A stretch of DNA of 64,000 bases from Halalkalibacter wakoensis JCM 9140 (lineage in GTDB: Bacteria > Bacillota > Bacilli > Bacillales > Bacillaceae_D). A program made the position numbers and the translations under genes. This document shows positions 33,560-45,811 of this stretch, one piece after another (within the stretch, counting starts at the first letter, position 1; the number at the start of each line of letters is the position of its first letter). The stretch lies in contig NZ_BAUT01000017.1 in the NCBI RefSeq assembly GCF_000513095.1, positions 1 through 64,000 of the forward strand, written 5' to 3'. The notes beneath the pieces were generated by a model that made no database searches, had not been told where the DNA came from, and saw only the letters and a program-made list of their open reading frames with translations.

Positions 33560-34750
33560 ATGGCTAAAGAAAAATTCGACCGTTCCAAGACACATGCCAA
33601 TATTGGTACAATTGGACACGTTGACCACGGTAAAACTACACTTACTGCTGCAATCACAACAGTATTAGCTAAGAAATCTGGTAAAGGTACTGCAATGGCG
33701 TATGACGCTATCGATGGTGCTCCAGAAGAGCGTGAGCGTGGAATCACAATCTCAACTGCACACGTTGAGTATGAAACTGACAACCGTCACTACGCACACG
33801 TTGACTGCCCAGGACACGCTGACTATGTTAAAAACATGATCACTGGTGCTGCACAAATGGACGGAGGAATCCTAGTAGTATCTGCTGCTGATGGTCCAAT
33901 GCCACAAACTCGTGAGCACATTTTATTATCTCGTCAAGTAGGTGTACCTTACCTAGTTGTATTCTTAAACAAATGTGACATGGTAGATGACGAAGAGTTA
34001 CTTGAGTTAGTAGAAATGGAAGTACGTGACCTTCTTTCTGAGTATGACTTCCCTGGTGATGACGTTCCTGTTATCCAAGGTTCTGCTCTTAAAGCTTTAG
34101 AAGGAGACGAAGCTTGGGAAGCTAAAATCATCGAGCTTATGGAAGCTGTTGATTCTTACATCCCAACTCCTGAGCGTGACAAAGAAAAGCCATTCATGAT
34201 GCCAGTTGAGGATGTATTCTCTATCACTGGTCGTGGTACAGTTGCTACTGGTCGTGTTGAGCGTGGTCAACTTAACGTTGGTGACACTATCGACATCATC
34301 GGTATTACTGAAGAGCCAAAATCAACTACTTGTACTGGAGTAGAAATGTTCCGTAAGCTTCTTGACTATGCTGAAGCTGGAGACAACATTGGTGCACTTC
34401 TTCGTGGGGTTGCTCGTGATGAAGTACAACGTGGTCAAGTACTTGCTAAGCCAGGTACAATCACTCCACACACAAACTTCAAAGCAGAAGTTTATGTTCT
34501 TTCAAAAGAAGAGGGTGGACGTCACACTCCATTCTTCACTAACTACCGTCCTCAGTTCTACTTCCGTACAACTGACGTAACTGGAATCGTTCAACTTCCA
34601 GAAGGCGTTGAGATGGTAATGCCTGGTGACAACATCGAAATGACGGTTGAGCTTATCGCTCCAATCGCTATCGAAGAAGGTACTAAGTTCTCTATCCGTG
34701 AGGGTGGACGTACTGTTGGTGCCGGCGTTGTTGCATCAATCCAAAAGTAA
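33560..34750 (+). CDS. tuf: Elongation factor Tu
   Basis: EF-Tu delivers aminoacyl-tRNA to the ribosome. The 396-residue protein shows [10 protein letters not shown] (G1), the switch I end with [22 protein letters not shown] (G3) and NKCDMVDD (G4), then domains 2 and 3 ending [14 protein letters not shown] 33560 follows AAGGGAGGAA. The codon use is strongly biased to few codons, as expected for the most abundant protein. It is the last gene of the str operon. Confidence 0.98.
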   Translation: MAKEKFDRSKTHANIGTIGHVDHGKTTLTAAITTVLAKKSGKGTAMAYDAIDGAPEERERGITISTAHVEYETDNRHYAHVDCPGHADYVKNMITGAAQMDGGILVVSAADGPMPQTREHILLSRQVGVPYLVVFLNKCDMVDDEELLELVEMEVRDLLSEYDFPGDDVPVIQGSALKALEGDEAWEAKIIELMEAVDSYIPTPERDKEKPFMMPVEDVFSITGRGTVATGRVERGQLNVGDTIDIIGITEEPKSTTCTGVEMFRKLLDYAEAGDNIGALLRGVARDEVQRGQVLAKPGTITPHTNFKAEVYVLSKEEGGRHTPFFTNYRPQFYFRTTDVTGIVQLPEGVEMVMPGDNIEMTVELIAPIAIEEGTKFSIREGGRTVGAGVVASIQK

Positions 34751-34763
34751 TAACATGATTCGT

Positions 34764-34795
34764 AAAACCACCTTGGTCCTCCAAGGTGGTTTTTT
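34764..34795 (+). terminator. Terminator after tuf
   Basis: Arms AAAACCACCTTGG (34764-34776) and CCAAGGTGGTTTT (34781-34793) with a 4-nt loop lead into a T tract. It closes the str operon. Confidence 0.92.
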
Positions 34796-34818
34796 GTGCG
34801 TATTTGTTTATTTAGATA

Positions 34819-34961
34819 GAAGAAACAAAGAAAAGAGACTAGTGCGCTTTTCTGAGTGTGAAGAGGAAAAAGGGAACGAAAGAGGAAGATTAGTGCCCTT
34901 TTCTAAGTATGAGGAGGAAAAAGGGAACGAAAGAGGAAGATTAGTGCCCTTTTCTAAGTAT
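34819..34961. repeat. 51-bp tandem repeat array, left part
   Basis: Two full 51-bp units (34860-34910 and 34911-34961) follow a degenerate 41-bp unit (34819-34859). The array goes on at 36350 on the other side of the insertion sequence. Each unit carries AAAAGGG and CCCTTTT arms about 22 nt apart. The unit is 17 codons long: on the + strand it would encode EEEKGNERGRLVPFSKY. No start codon with a ribosome-binding site belongs to this frame, so I do not call a gene. Confidence 0.9.
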
Positions 34962-34964
34962 GAG
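34957..34964. repeat. Left target-site duplication of the IS256-type element
   Basis: AGTATGAG here is repeated at 36345-36352, directly flanking the element. Eight bp is the usual duplication made by IS256-family transposases. Confidence 0.9.
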
Positions 34965-35020
34965 AGTCAAGTCCGATCTATTGTGTAATTTCATAAATAC
35001 AATGTTACTACCTTTTATTA

Positions 35021-35064
35021 TTTTTTCCTGGTAAGGGGGGGTACCCCCCCTTACCAGGAAAAAA
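35021..35064. terminator. Perfect 44-bp palindrome, likely bidirectional terminator inside the IS
   Basis: Two 22-nt arms meet without a spacer at 35042/35043. From the centre outward each arm has T/A, seven G/C, AA, TGG and so on, ending in six T/A. In either direction the RNA would be a very stable hairpin followed by U residues. It would stop transposase transcription leftwards and any read-through entering from tuf. Confidence 0.85.
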
Positions 35065-35091
35065 TTTCGCTTCGCGTTTTGGATAAGTCTA

Positions 35092-36246
35092 CTATTTTCT
35101 TTTGTTTAATTCTAGATTTTCATTCTCCATTAAGACAGCGCCAATTAGTCGAAAGGCTGACTGCGTATTAGGAAAGATTCGTATCACTCGTTCCCTTCTT
35201 CTCACTTCTTGGTTTAACCGTTCTAACGAATTTGTACTCGTTATATTTCTTTGATACTCTTCAGGCTCATTCAGATATTGAGTTGAGTCTTGGAACCCCT
35301 CGTCTAGTATATCAATGGCATTTTTAATCTTTGGATTGTCTTCGTAACGTGAGATAAATTCATCTTTGTATCTTGTCGCTTCTTCATGCGTTATACTTTG
35401 ATAAATTCTTCTCATATCAGCTATTACTTGTGCCATATCTTTTTTAGGTAATTTTTCTATGATATTTCTTTTGAAATGGACCGTGCACCGCTGCCAAGAG
35501 GTTCCAATGAATTCTCGTTCGATTGCTTTTCTTAAACCTGCATGAGCATCTGAAATAACAAGTTTAGGGGATTGAAGGCCTCTAGCTTTTAGTTCTTTAA
35601 AAAAGCCTTGCCAGGCTTCGAAACTTTCAACATGATCGATCTTTAATCCAATAACTTCACGCTTCTTTGCTTCATTCATGGCCGTCATAATATAGACTGC
35701 TTTTGAAACCACTTTATGGTGTTCGCGTACTTTTATATACATAGCATCTGCATAGAGGTATGGAAAATACTGAACATTGAGTGGACGGTTGGCCCACTTG
35801 TTCACAATAGGATCCAACTTTTCAGTTAAAGTAGATACGAAAGACTTCGAAACACTCTTACCACATAGTTGTTCTACAATGTTCGTTACTTTTCTCGTCG
35901 AAACACCATTCACGACCATTTCAAGCATAGAAAGAATAAGGACTTGATCCATTCGAGCGAATTTCTCAAAGATGGATGGAGAAAAACCACCTTCCCTTGT
36001 ACGAGGAACTCGCAATGTGATTTTTCCATTACTAATAACTAGCTCGCGCTCATAATAGCCATTACGGTAATCTCGACGTTCTGAAGTACGTTCATAAGCA
36101 GCTGCCTTTAAATAGTCATCACGTTCTTTTTCCATAATCTCATTTAAAACTAAGACGATGGATGATTTCACGACTGCATCAATATTAGAATTCATAACTG
36201 ATTCTTTTAAGATATCAATATCTAGGTTAAACTGTATTTGAGTCAT
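35092..36246 (-). CDS. IS256-family transposase
   Basis: The 384-residue DDE transposase of the Transposase_mut family cuts and joins the ends of its element. Catalytic acidic residues are visible in PYLYADAMYIKVR (first Asp), KLVISDAHAGLRKAI (second Asp, near residue 230) and, near the C-terminus, STNSLERLNQEVRRRERVIRIFPN (the Glu of the family pattern). The C-x2-H pair in RCTVHFKRNI is typical of the family. The start is ATG with AGAGGAA about 6 nt upstream on the minus strand. Length (about 390 expected) and motifs suggest a functional enzyme. Confidence 0.95.
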   Translation of the reverse strand: MTQIQFNLDIDILKESVMNSNIDAVVKSSIVLVLNEIMEKERDDYLKAAAYERTSERRDYRNGYYERELVISNGKITLRVPRTREGGFSPSIFEKFARMDQVLILSMLEMVVNGVSTRKVTNIVEQLCGKSVSKSFVSTLTEKLDPIVNKWANRPLNVQYFPYLYADAMYIKVREHHKVVSKAVYIMTAMNEAKKREVIGLKIDHVESFEAWQGFFKELKARGLQSPKLVISDAHAGLRKAIEREFIGTSWQRCTVHFKRNIIEKLPKKDMAQVIADMRRIYQSITHEEATRYKDEFISRYEDNPKIKNAIDILDEGFQDSTQYLNEPEEYQRNITSTNSLERLNQEVRRRERVIRIFPNTQSAFRLIGAVLMENENLELNKRK

Positions 36247-36344
36247 TCATATTCCTCTTCTCATTGTTTTTGGTGGTAGAAAACATTGTATCCAAGAAGG
36301 AATAGAATGACTCTTTCTTTTTACACAATTATATGGACTTAATC

Positions 36345-36352
36345 AGTATGAG
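36345..36352. repeat. Right target-site duplication of the IS256-type element
   Basis: AGTATGAG repeats the bases at 34957-34964 and also forms the junction between two 51-bp array units. Confidence 0.9.
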
Positions 36353-36531
36353 GAGGAAAAAGGGAACGAAAGAGGAAGATTAGTGCCCTTTTCTAAGTAT
36401 GAGGAGGTAAAAGGGAACGAAAGAGGAAGATTAGTCCGCTTTTCTGAATATGAGGAGGAAAAAGGGAATGAAAGAGGAAGATTAGTGCCCTTTTCTGAGT
36501 GTGAAGAGGAAAAAAGGAAACAAAGAGGGGG
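36350..36531. repeat. 51-bp tandem repeat array, right part
   Basis: Three full 51-bp units (36350-36400, 36401-36451, 36452-36502) and a degenerate 29-bp unit (36503-36531) follow the insertion sequence. Without the element and one copy of the duplication, the array would be five contiguous full units with a decayed unit at each end. Units differ by a few substitutions and no length changes. Confidence 0.9.
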
Positions 36532-36789
36532 TTTTACCGTAACTAAATCTAGGTATACATTTAAATAAGGGTTCCGGTACTTGATCAATCATTTATATTG
36601 AAACGATTTTCTATAGATAGTAACAAAATAAAACCTTGTAAAATCAAAGAGGACTATTGTTGGGCTGAAAATGGAAATGATAGTAACTATTAATCACTAT
36701 CGTGCATCAATTATTCAACCAGTAGTTTGTCAAATCCTAGTTTACAACATTTTCTATCATAAACTCATTAAATAAGATGCATAAAAAAG
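36532..36789. other. AT-rich spacer, nothing recognised
   Basis: No gene, terminator or repeat is supported here. A 34-codon open frame at 36671-36775 has no ribosome-binding site and no recognisable product. Confidence 0.5.
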
Positions 36790-37319
<530 letters not shown>

Positions 37320-37411
37320 TACTTACAAATAACTAAACTAATGAGCAAAAGGCTCATTATTATGATATGAAAAATGGCATAAAAATATGATTTTTATAGG
37401 AGGTGTAACGG

Positions 37412-38041
37412 ATGACCAAAGGAATCTTAGGTAGAAAAATTGGCATGACTCAAATTTTTGCTGAAAATGGTGAAGTAATCCCAGTAACAGTTATTGAAGC
37501 TGAGCCGAACGTGGTTCTTCAAAAGAAAACTGTAGACTCTGACGGTTATGAAGCAATCCAAGTTGGATTTGCTGACCAAAAGAAAGCAAACACAAACAAG
37601 CCAGCTGAAGGCCACGCTGCGAAAGCGAACACGGCTCCTAAGCGCTTCATCAAGGAAATCCGTAACGTAAATCTTGACGAGTATGAAGTAGGTCAAGAAG
37701 TTAAGGTAGATACATTTGCAGAAGGTGACGTAGTAGACGTTACAGGTACATCAAAAGGGAAAGGTTTCCAAGGTGCTATTAAGCGTCATAACCAATCTCG
37801 CGGACCAATGTCTCACGGTTCTCGTTACCACCGTCGCCCAGGTTCAATGGGTCCAGTTGCTCCAAACCGTGTATTTAAAGGAAAATTACTTCCTGGACGT
37901 ATGGGTGGAGAAACAATCACAGTACAAAATCTTGAAATCGTAAAAGTAGATACAGAACGCAATCTTCTATTAGTAAAAGGAAATGTCCCTGGAGCTAAGA
38001 AGAGCTATGTTTCTATCCAAAGTGCGGTTAAAGTAAAATAA
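37412..38041 (+). CDS. rplC: Ribosomal protein uL3
   Basis: L3 approaches the peptidyl-transferase centre with a long loop. The 209-residue protein starts [14 protein letters not shown] and contains [16 protein letters not shown] and [14 protein letters not shown], the loop that reaches the centre. ATG 37412 follows ATAGGAGGTG. rplD follows 25 nt later. Confidence 0.97.
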   Translation: MTKGILGRKIGMTQIFAENGEVIPVTVIEAEPNVVLQKKTVDSDGYEAIQVGFADQKKANTNKPAEGHAAKANTAPKRFIKEIRNVNLDEYEVGQEVKVDTFAEGDVVDVTGTSKGKGFQGAIKRHNQSRGPMSHGSRYHRRPGSMGPVAPNRVFKGKLLPGRMGGETITVQNLEIVKVDTERNLLLVKGNVPGAKKSYVSIQSAVKVK

Positions 38042-38066
38042 AGATTGAAAGAAAGGAGGACACATC

Positions 38067-38690
38067 ATGCCGAAAGTAGCATTATTTAACCAAACAGGTT
38101 CACAAGTTGGAGATATCGAATTAAATGATTCTGTATTTGGAATTGAACCTAATAAAAGTGTGCTTCACGACGCTGTAGTTATGCAACAAGCATCTCTTCG
38201 TCAAGGAACACATAAAACAAAAGGACGTTCTGAAGTACGTGGTGGTGGTCGTAAGCCATGGCGTCAAAAGGGAACTGGTCGCGCACGTCAAGGGTCGATC
38301 CGTTCACCACAATGGGTTGGTGGTGGTGTAGTTTTTGGTCCAACACCAAGAAGCTACAGCTACAAATTACCTAAAAAGGTTCGTCGTTTAGCGATCAAAT
38401 CTGCTCTTTCTAGTAAAGTGCTAGCTGAGGAAATCGTAGTACTTGATAACTTAGCATTTGACGCTCCGAAAACAAAAGAAATGGCTGCAGTTCTTTCTAG
38501 CCTATCTGCTGATCGTAAAGCATTAGTAGTAACTGCTGATTACAACGAAGCTGTTGCTCTATCTGCACGTAACTTACCTGGTGTAACATTTGTTACAGCT
38601 GACGGAGTAAGTGTGCTTGATGTGCTTAAGCATGATAAACTTGTAATTACGAAAGATGCCGTTGAAAAGGTAGAGGAGGTGCTTGCGTAA
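38067..38690 (+). CDS. rplD: Ribosomal protein uL4
   Basis: L4 lines the nascent-peptide tunnel. The 207 residues include the tunnel loop with [20 protein letters not shown], where macrolide-resistance changes occur, here of ordinary type. In enterobacteria L4 represses the S10 operon; in Bacillus this is not established. ATG 38067 follows AAAGGAGGA. Its stop overlaps the rplW start (TAATG). Confidence 0.97.
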   Translation: MPKVALFNQTGSQVGDIELNDSVFGIEPNKSVLHDAVVMQQASLRQGTHKTKGRSEVRGGGRKPWRQKGTGRARQGSIRSPQWVGGGVVFGPTPRSYSYKLPKKVRRLAIKSALSSKVLAEEIVVLDNLAFDAPKTKEMAAVLSSLSADRKALVVTADYNEAVALSARNLPGVTFVTADGVSVLDVLKHDKLVITKDAVEKVEEVLA

Positions 38691-38980
38691 TGTCAAACGC
38701 TCGTGATATCATTAAGCGCCCTGTGATTACTGAACGTTCAACAGATCTAATGAGTGATAAGAGATATACATTCGAAGTTGATGTACGTGCTAATAAAACT
38801 CAAATCAAAGATGCGATTGAAGAAATCTTTGAAGTGAAAGTTGATAAAGTAAACACAATGAACTACAAAGGTAAATCTAAACGTTTTGGTCGTTACACGG
38901 GTTACACTGCTCGTCGTAAAAAAGCGATCGTAACTTTATCACCTGAGAGCAAAGAACTTGAGTTCTTTGAAGGTGTATAA
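38690..38980 (+). CDS. rplW: Ribosomal protein uL23
   Basis: L23 surrounds the tunnel exit and docks trigger factor and SRP. The 96-residue protein has [15 protein letters not shown] at the N-terminus and [26 protein letters not shown] further on. The ATG at 38690 shares one base with the rplD stop codon, so the two genes are translationally coupled. Confidence 0.96.
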   Translation: MSNARDIIKRPVITERSTDLMSDKRYTFEVDVRANKTQIKDAIEEIFEVKVDKVNTMNYKGKSKRFGRYTGYTARRKKAIVTLSPESKELEFFEGV

Positions 38981-39008
38981 AAAATAATAGAGAAGGAGGG
39001 AACTGAAA

Positions 39009-39839
39009 ATGGCGATTAAAAAGTATAAACCAACCAGTGCCGGTCGTCGTGGTATGTCAGTATTAGATTTTGCTGAAATCACAACGGATAAACCGGAAAA
39101 ATCGTTACTAGCACCTTTACACAAAAAAGGCGGACGTAACAACCAAGGTAAATTAACTGTTCGTCACCAAGGTGGCGGTCACAAGCGTCAATATCGTGTT
39201 ATTGACTTCAAACGTAATAAAGATGGTATTCCAGGCCGCGTTGCTACGATCGAATATGATCCAAACCGTTCTGCGAACATCGCTTTAATCAACTATGTTG
39301 ATGGAGAAAAGCGTTACATCTTAGCACCAAAAGGATTAAAAGTTGATATGGTGATTGAGTCAGGCGCCGAAGCGGATATCAAAGTAGGTAACGCATTACC
39401 ACTTAAAAATATTCCTGTAGGTACTGTAATCCACAATATCGAGCTTAAACCAGGTAAAGGCGGGCAATTAGTTCGTTCTGCTGGTACTGAAGCACAACTT
39501 TTAGGTAAAGAAGGCGACTACGTTTTAGTTCGTTTGAACTCTGGCGAAACTCGTTACATCTTAGCTACTTGCCGTGCAACAATCGGTCAAGTTGGAAACC
39601 TAGAGCATGAGCTTGTAAACATTGGTAAAGCAGGTCGTTCACGTTGGTTAGGTAAGCGTCCAACTGTTCGTGGATCTGTAATGAACCCTAACGATCACCC
39701 ACACGGTGGTGGTGAAGGTCGTTCTCCAATCGGACGTAAGTCACCAATGTCTCCATGGGGTAAACCAACTCTTGGATACAAGACTCGTAAGAAGAACAAA
39801 GCATCTGATAAGTATATTGTACGTCGTCGTAAAAAATAA
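39009..39839 (+). CDS. rplB: Ribosomal protein uL2
   Basis: L2 helps join the subunits and supports peptidyl transfer. The 276-residue protein shows [18 protein letters not shown] and the C-terminal [20 protein letters not shown], whose histidine region is close to the active centre. ATG 39009 follows AGAAGGAGGGA. rpsS follows after 58 nt. Confidence 0.97.
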   Translation: MAIKKYKPTSAGRRGMSVLDFAEITTDKPEKSLLAPLHKKGGRNNQGKLTVRHQGGGHKRQYRVIDFKRNKDGIPGRVATIEYDPNRSANIALINYVDGEKRYILAPKGLKVDMVIESGAEADIKVGNALPLKNIPVGTVIHNIELKPGKGGQLVRSAGTEAQLLGKEGDYVLVRLNSGETRYILATCRATIGQVGNLEHELVNIGKAGRSRWLGKRPTVRGSVMNPNDHPHGGGEGRSPIGRKSPMSPWGKPTLGYKTRKKNKASDKYIVRRRKK

Positions 39840-39897
39840 CGGGGTTGCACTACGGTTCTAATTAGAACCGTGGGTAATCACGAAGGGAGGTTTTCTC

Positions 39898-40182
39898 ATG
39901 GGTCGTAGTTTAAAAAAGGGACCTTTTGTCGATGATCATTTGATGAAAAAGGTTGAAGCAATGAACGAAGGGTCTGATAAGGACAAGAGAGTTATCAAAA
40001 CTTGGTCACGTCGCTCAACAATTTTCCCTGAGTTTATCGGTCACACAATCGCTGTTTATGATGGCCGTAAGCACGTACCTGTTTACGTTTCTGAGGACAT
40101 GGTAGGTCACAAACTAGGTGAATTCGCACCAACTCGTACGTATAAAGGTCACGCAGCTGATGATAAGAAAACAAGACGTTAA
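39898..40182 (+). CDS. rpsS: Ribosomal protein uS19
   Basis: S19 lies in the 30S head and touches the A-site tRNA and bridge B1a. The 94-residue protein begins [19 protein letters not shown] and includes [33 protein letters not shown] 39898 follows CGAAGGGAGG. A small dyad (GGTTCTAA/TTAGAACC, 39854-39871) lies in the spacer before it. Confidence 0.96.
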   Translation: MGRSLKKGPFVDDHLMKKVEAMNEGSDKDKRVIKTWSRRSTIFPEFIGHTIAVYDGRKHVPVYVSEDMVGHKLGEFAPTRTYKGHAADDKKTRR

Positions 40183-40210
40183 TAGGTAAGTATGAGAGGA
40201 GGTCAATCCT

Positions 40211-40552
40211 ATGCAAGCTAAAGCGGTAGCAAAACAAGTTCGTATTGCTCCTCGTAAAGTTCGTTTAGTTATAGACTTGATTCGTGGAAAGCAAGTTGGT
40301 GAAGCTGTTGCGATTTTACGTCACACACCTAAAGCTGCTTCTCCTGTTGTAGAAAAGCTTTTAAACTCTGCAATTGCGAATGCTGAACATAACTATGAAA
40401 TGGAGCCAAACAACCTTGTAATTAGTGAGGCTTTTGTTGATGAAGGTGTAACATTGAAACGTTTCCGTCCACGTGCGATGGGTCGTGCGAGCCGAATTAA
40501 CAAACGTACTAGTCACATTACATTAGTTGTAACTGAAAAGAAGGAGGGATAA
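40211..40552 (+). CDS. rplV: Ribosomal protein uL22
   Basis: L22 reaches into the exit tunnel with a long hairpin. The 113 residues include [17 protein letters not shown] and the hairpin [24 protein letters not shown] 40211 follows AGAGGAGGTC. rpsC starts 4 nt after its stop. Confidence 0.96.
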   Translation: MQAKAVAKQVRIAPRKVRLVIDLIRGKQVGEAVAILRHTPKAASPVVEKLLNSAIANAEHNYEMEPNNLVISEAFVDEGVTLKRFRPRAMGRASRINKRTSHITLVVTEKKEG

Positions 40553-40555
40553 GAC

Positions 40556-41845
<1,290 letters not shown>

Positions 41846-41862
41846 AAAGGAGGTTTGCTTAA

Positions 41863-42123
41863 ATGGAACGCAACCAACGTAAAGTTTACAGAGGACGTGT
41901 TGTTTCTGATAAAATGGATAAAACAATCACTGTTCTTGTTGAAACTTACAAAAAAGATCGTCTTTACGGAAAACGTGTAAAGTACTCTAAAAAGTTTAAG
42001 GCACATGATGAAAACAATAGCGCTAAAACTGGTGATATCGTTGAAATCATGGAAACTCGTCCGCTTTCTAAAGACAAACGTTTCCGCTTAGTTACAATTG
42101 TAGAAGAAGCGGTTATTATCTAA
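41863..42123 (+). CDS. rpsQ: Ribosomal protein uS17
   Basis: S17 binds 16S rRNA early in 30S assembly. The 86-residue OB-fold protein shows [19 protein letters not shown] and [23 protein letters not shown] 41863 follows AAAAGGAGGTT. Confidence 0.96.
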   Translation: MERNQRKVYRGRVVSDKMDKTITVLVETYKKDRLYGKRVKYSKKFKAHDENNSAKTGDIVEIMETRPLSKDKRFRLVTIVEEAVII

Positions 42124-42150
42124 TAGAATAATGGTTTTGAAGGGAGGTAA

Positions 42151-42525
<375 letters not shown>

Positions 42526-42564
42526 TAGAAGATTATTGAAAGGCCCTGTCAAGGAGGTGCGAAC

Positions 42565-42885
42565 ATGGCAAATATGCATGTCAAAAAAGGTGACACTGTT
42601 AAGGTCATCTCTGGAAAAGACAAAGGGAAACAAGGTGTAATCCTTGAGGCGTTCCCGAAGAAGAACCGTGTACTTGTTGAAGGTGTTAACATCGTGAAGA
42701 AGCATGCTAAACCTTCTCAAGATAATCCACAAGGTGGAATCTTGAACCAAGAAGCACCAATTCATTCTTCAAACGTTATGCCTATCGATCCTAAGTCTGG
42801 TGAACCTACACGTGTAGGTTATAAAGAAGAGAACGGTAAAAAGGTACGTATTGCTAAGAAGTCTGGCGAATCTTTAGATAAGTAA
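42565..42885 (+). CDS. rplX: Ribosomal protein uL24
   Basis: L24 starts 50S assembly. The 106-residue protein contains a KOW motif, [20 protein letters not shown], and ends [15 protein letters not shown]. The ATG at 42565 is chosen because AAGGAGGTG precedes it at 6 nt; the family often begins at the second ATG (MHVKKGD, 42574). Confidence 0.95.
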   Translation: MANMHVKKGDTVKVISGKDKGKQGVILEAFPKKNRVLVEGVNIVKKHAKPSQDNPQGGILNQEAPIHSSNVMPIDPKSGEPTRVGYKEENGKKVRIAKKSGESLDK

Positions 42886-42912
42886 GCCAGAGTGTGAAAG
42901 GAGGTCAATCGT

Positions 42913-43452
42913 ATGAGTCGATTAAAAGAAAAGTATACAAGTGAAATTGTTCCTTCTCTAGTAGAGAAGTTCAACTATTCTTCTGTTATGGGAGTTCCTA
43001 AGCTTGAAAAAATCGTTGTTAACATGGGTGTTGGTGACGCTGTTTCAAACGCAAAGGCTCTTGATAAAGCAGTTGAAGAATTACAAGATATTACAGGTCA
43101 AAAGCCTTTAGTAACAAAGGCGAAAAAATCAATTGCTGGATTCAAACTACGTGAAGGTATGCCAATTGGTGCGAAAGTAACACTTCGTGGCGAGCGTATG
43201 TATGAGTTCCTTGATAAATTAATTTCTGTTTCATTACCACGTGTACGTGACTTCCGCGGTGTTTCTAAGAAAGCATTTGACGGTCGTGGAAACTACACTT
43301 TAGGTGTGAAAGAGCAATTGATCTTCCCTGAAATTGATTACGATAAAGTGGATAAAGTTCGTGGTATGGATGTTGTTATTGTTACAACTGCTAATACGGA
43401 CGAAGAAGCTCGTGAATTATTAACTCAAATGGGAATGCCATTCCAAAAATAA
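42913..43452 (+). CDS. rplE: Ribosomal protein uL5
   Basis: L5 binds 5S rRNA and forms a bridge to the 30S head. The 179-residue protein has [36 protein letters not shown] and the C-terminal [23 protein letters not shown] 42913 follows AAAGGAGGTC. Confidence 0.97.
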   Translation: MSRLKEKYTSEIVPSLVEKFNYSSVMGVPKLEKIVVNMGVGDAVSNAKALDKAVEELQDITGQKPLVTKAKKSIAGFKLREGMPIGAKVTLRGERMYEFLDKLISVSLPRVRDFRGVSKKAFDGRGNYTLGVKEQLIFPEIDYDKVDKVRGMDVVIVTTANTDEEARELLTQMGMPFQK

Positions 43453-43668
<216 letters not shown>

Positions 43669-43697
43669 TCCCAAGAACGGGAAGGAGGTAAAATAAT

Positions 43698-44096
43698 ATG
43701 GTCATGACAGATCCAATTGCAGATATGCTTACTCGCATTCGTAATGCTAACACGGTTCACCACGAGAAGCTTGAACTACCTGCTTCTAAGGTGAAGAAAG
43801 AAATCGCTGATATCCTTAAGCGTGAAGGTTTCATCCGTGATTTTGAATATATTGAAGATAACAAGCAAGGTGTAATCCGCATCTTCTTAAAATATGGTGC
43901 TACAAATGAGCGTGTAATTACTGGACTTAAGCGTATTAGTAAACCAGGTCTTCGTGTTTACGCGAAAGCTGGCGAACTTCCACGTGTATTAGGTGGTCTA
44001 GGTATCGCATTAGTTTCAACATCTAAAGGCGTAATGACAGACAAGGATGCACGTCAACAACAAATTGGTGGCGAAGTTTTAGCTTACGTTTGGTAA
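43698..44096 (+). CDS. rpsH: Ribosomal protein uS8
   Basis: S8 organises the central domain of 16S rRNA and, in enterobacteria, represses the spc operon by binding mRNA. The 132-residue protein has [15 protein letters not shown] and the C-terminal [12 protein letters not shown] 43698 follows GAAGGAGGTAA; a second in-frame ATG at 43704 is also possible. Confidence 0.96.
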   Translation: MVMTDPIADMLTRIRNANTVHHEKLELPASKVKKEIADILKREGFIRDFEYIEDNKQGVIRIFLKYGATNERVITGLKRISKPGLRVYAKAGELPRVLGGLGIALVSTSKGVMTDKDARQQQIGGEVLAYVW

Positions 44097-44129
44097 GACA
44101 ATCCTTGAATTGAACGGAGGTGCAAAAGA

Positions 44130-44666
44130 ATGTCTCGTATTGGTAAAAAGCCAGTAGAAATCCCTAGTGGAGTTACAATTACACTTGATGGTACGTTATT
44201 GACTGTTAAAGGTCCTAAAGGCGAACTAAAGCGTAAGCTTCACGAAGATATGAAAATCAATATCGAAGAAAAAGAAGTTACTGTTGAGCGTCCTTCTGAA
44301 CACAAGGAGCACCGTGCACTTCACGGTACAACTCGTAGCTTGATCAATAACATGGTTGAAGGTGTAACAAAAGGTTTTGAACGTTCACTTGAACTTGTCG
44401 GTGTCGGTTACCGTGCTACTAAGTCAGGTCAGAAACTTGTTCTTAACGTTGGTTACTCTCATCCGGTTGAAATCGTTCCTGAAGAAGGAATCGAAATCGA
44501 AGTTCCTTCAAATACGAAGGTAACTGTTAAAGGAATTGATAAGGAGCGTGTAGGTGCACTAGCATCTAACATCCGTTCTGTTCGTTTACCTGAGCCGTAC
44601 AAAGGTAAAGGTATCCGTTATGAAGGCGAATATATTCGTCGTAAAGAAGGTAAGACTGGTAAATAA
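44130..44666 (+). CDS. rplF: Ribosomal protein uL6
   Basis: L6 lies near the sarcin-ricin loop. The 178-residue protein has two similar domains and ends with [28 protein letters not shown] 44130 follows ACGGAGGTGC. Confidence 0.97.
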   Translation: MSRIGKKPVEIPSGVTITLDGTLLTVKGPKGELKRKLHEDMKINIEEKEVTVERPSEHKEHRALHGTTRSLINNMVEGVTKGFERSLELVGVGYRATKSGQKLVLNVGYSHPVEIVPEEGIEIEVPSNTKVTVKGIDKERVGALASNIRSVRLPEPYKGKGIRYEGEYIRRKEGKTGK

Positions 44667-44696
44667 TCACTAACTCACGGAAAGGAATGACGTTCA

Positions 44697-45055
44697 ATGA
44701 TTACGAAGCGTAATAAAAACGTAGCTCGTAAGAAGCGACATGCACATGTTCGTCGTGCGATTACAGGAACACCTGAACGTCCTCGTCTAAACGTTTTCCG
44801 TTCATCTAACATATTTACGCTCAATTAATTGATGATGTAAATGGTGTTACACTTGCTTCTGCATCTACTCTTGATTCTGAAGTAGCTGCAGATGCGACGA
44901 AAACAGATGCGGCAAAACTTGTAGGTGAACTCGTAGCAAAACGCGCGATTGAAAATGGACATAAAGTAGTTGTATTTGACCGTGGTGGTTATTTATATCA
45001 CGGACGTGTTGCAACACTTGCAGATGCAGCTCGTGAAGCTGGCTTGCAATTCTAA
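44697..45055 (+). CDS. rplR: Ribosomal protein uL18, single-base frameshift
   Basis: L18 binds 5S rRNA in the central protuberance. The start ATG 44697 ([20 protein letters not shown]) follows CGGAAAGGAA. In the segment 44801-44812 one A is missing: restoring it turns the broken frame into [22 protein letters not shown], the family sequence, and the frame then runs to TAA 45053-45055 through [19 protein letters not shown] and [12 protein letters not shown]. The region has 359 nt, one short of 120 codons; the repaired protein has 119 residues. As the gene is essential, a sequence error is likely. Confidence 0.93.
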
Positions 45056-45076
45056 GAAAAAAAGGAGGGAAAACGA

Positions 45077-45577
45077 ATGCGTCGTATTGACCCTAATACG
45101 TTGGAACTTGAAGAAAAAGTAGTAGCTGTCAATCGTGTAGCGAAAGTAGTAAAAGGTGGACGTCGTTTCCGCTTTGCTGCATTGGTTGTAGTTGGCGATA
45201 AAAATGGCCACGTTGGATTCGGAATGGGTAAAGCTCAAGAAGTACCAGAAGCGATCCGTAAGGCTGTAGAAGATGCAAAGAAAAATCTTATTGAAGTACC
45301 TGTTGTTGGAACGACAATCCCACATGAGATTGTTGGACATTTTGGTGCAGGACGCGTCCTACTAAAAAATGCTTCAGAAGGTACAGGAATTATCGCAGGT
45401 GGACCAGTTCGTGCGGTACTTGAATTAGCTGGTATCGGTGATATTCTTTCTAAATCTCTTGGTTCAAATAACCCGATCAACATGGTTCGTGCAACTATGG
45501 AAGGTCTTAAAGGTTTAAAACGTGCTGAAGAGGTTGCTAAACTACGCGGCAAATCCGTGGAAGAACTGTTAGGATAA
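45077..45577 (+). CDS. rpsE: Ribosomal protein uS5
   Basis: S5 is at the mRNA entry and affects accuracy. The 166-residue protein has the RNA-binding [27 protein letters not shown] (split family motif), [20 protein letters not shown] and the C-terminal [14 protein letters not shown] 45077 follows AAAGGAGGGAAAA. Confidence 0.97.
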   Translation: MRRIDPNTLELEEKVVAVNRVAKVVKGGRRFRFAALVVVGDKNGHVGFGMGKAQEVPEAIRKAVEDAKKNLIEVPVVGTTIPHEIVGHFGAGRVLLKNASEGTGIIAGGPVRAVLELAGIGDILSKSLGSNNPINMVRATMEGLKGLKRAEEVAKLRGKSVEELLG

Positions 45578-45590
45578 GGAGGGAAAGTAA

Positions 45591-45779
45591 ATGGCTAAGC
45601 AATTAGAAATTACCCTCACTCGTAGTCTTATCGGGCGCCCGGAAGACCAACGCGTTACTGTGAACACTCTTGGATTACGTAAGATGCACCAAACAGTAGT
45701 TCAACAAGATAACGCTGCGATTCGCGGTATGGTAAACAAGGTATCTCACCTTGTAACTGTGAAAGAAATCGAAGCTTAA
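45591..45779 (+). CDS. rpmD: Ribosomal protein uL30
   Basis: This small 50S protein of 62 residues has [25 protein letters not shown]-type family sequence and ends [14 protein letters not shown] 45591 follows AAGGAGGGAAAG, 13 nt after the rpsE stop. Confidence 0.95.
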   Translation: MAKQLEITLTRSLIGRPEDQRVTVNTLGLRKMHQTVVQQDNAAIRGMVNKVSHLVTVKEIEA

Positions 45780-45811
45780 TTGATAATTTTTAGATACGAG
45801 GAGGTGTCGAC

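Larger units (their letters stand above)
34965..36344 (-). mobile_element. IS256-family insertion sequence, complete, 1380 bp
   Basis: The element is bounded by imperfect inverted repeats. The left end (34965 on) and the reverse complement of the right end (36344 backwards) share AAGTCC, a 5-nt variable stretch and ATTGTGTAA, the form typical of IS256 ends. An 8-bp duplication, AGTATGAG, lies directly outside both ends. The single transposase gene is on the minus strand, and a 44-bp perfect palindrome (35021-35064) lies between its stop and the left end. Transposase frame, ends and duplication are all intact, so insertion is probably recent and the element may be active. It landed in one unit of the 51-bp tandem array between the str and S10 operons, where it harms no gene. 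Confidence 0.95.

Noticed and set aside
34647-34988. 113-codon open frame crossing the tuf end, the terminator and the 51-bp repeats
   Set aside because: It starts inside tuf in another frame and runs through a terminator and repeats into the IS; there is no ribosome-binding site.
36343-36588. Minus-strand 81-codon frame across the repeat array as a real small protein
   Set aside because: It begins at no credible ribosome-binding site and is generated wholly by the 51-bp repetition, which keeps frames open automatically.
36671-36775. Small ORF of 34 codons before the S10 promoters
   Set aside because: It lacks a ribosome-binding site and recognisable sequence.
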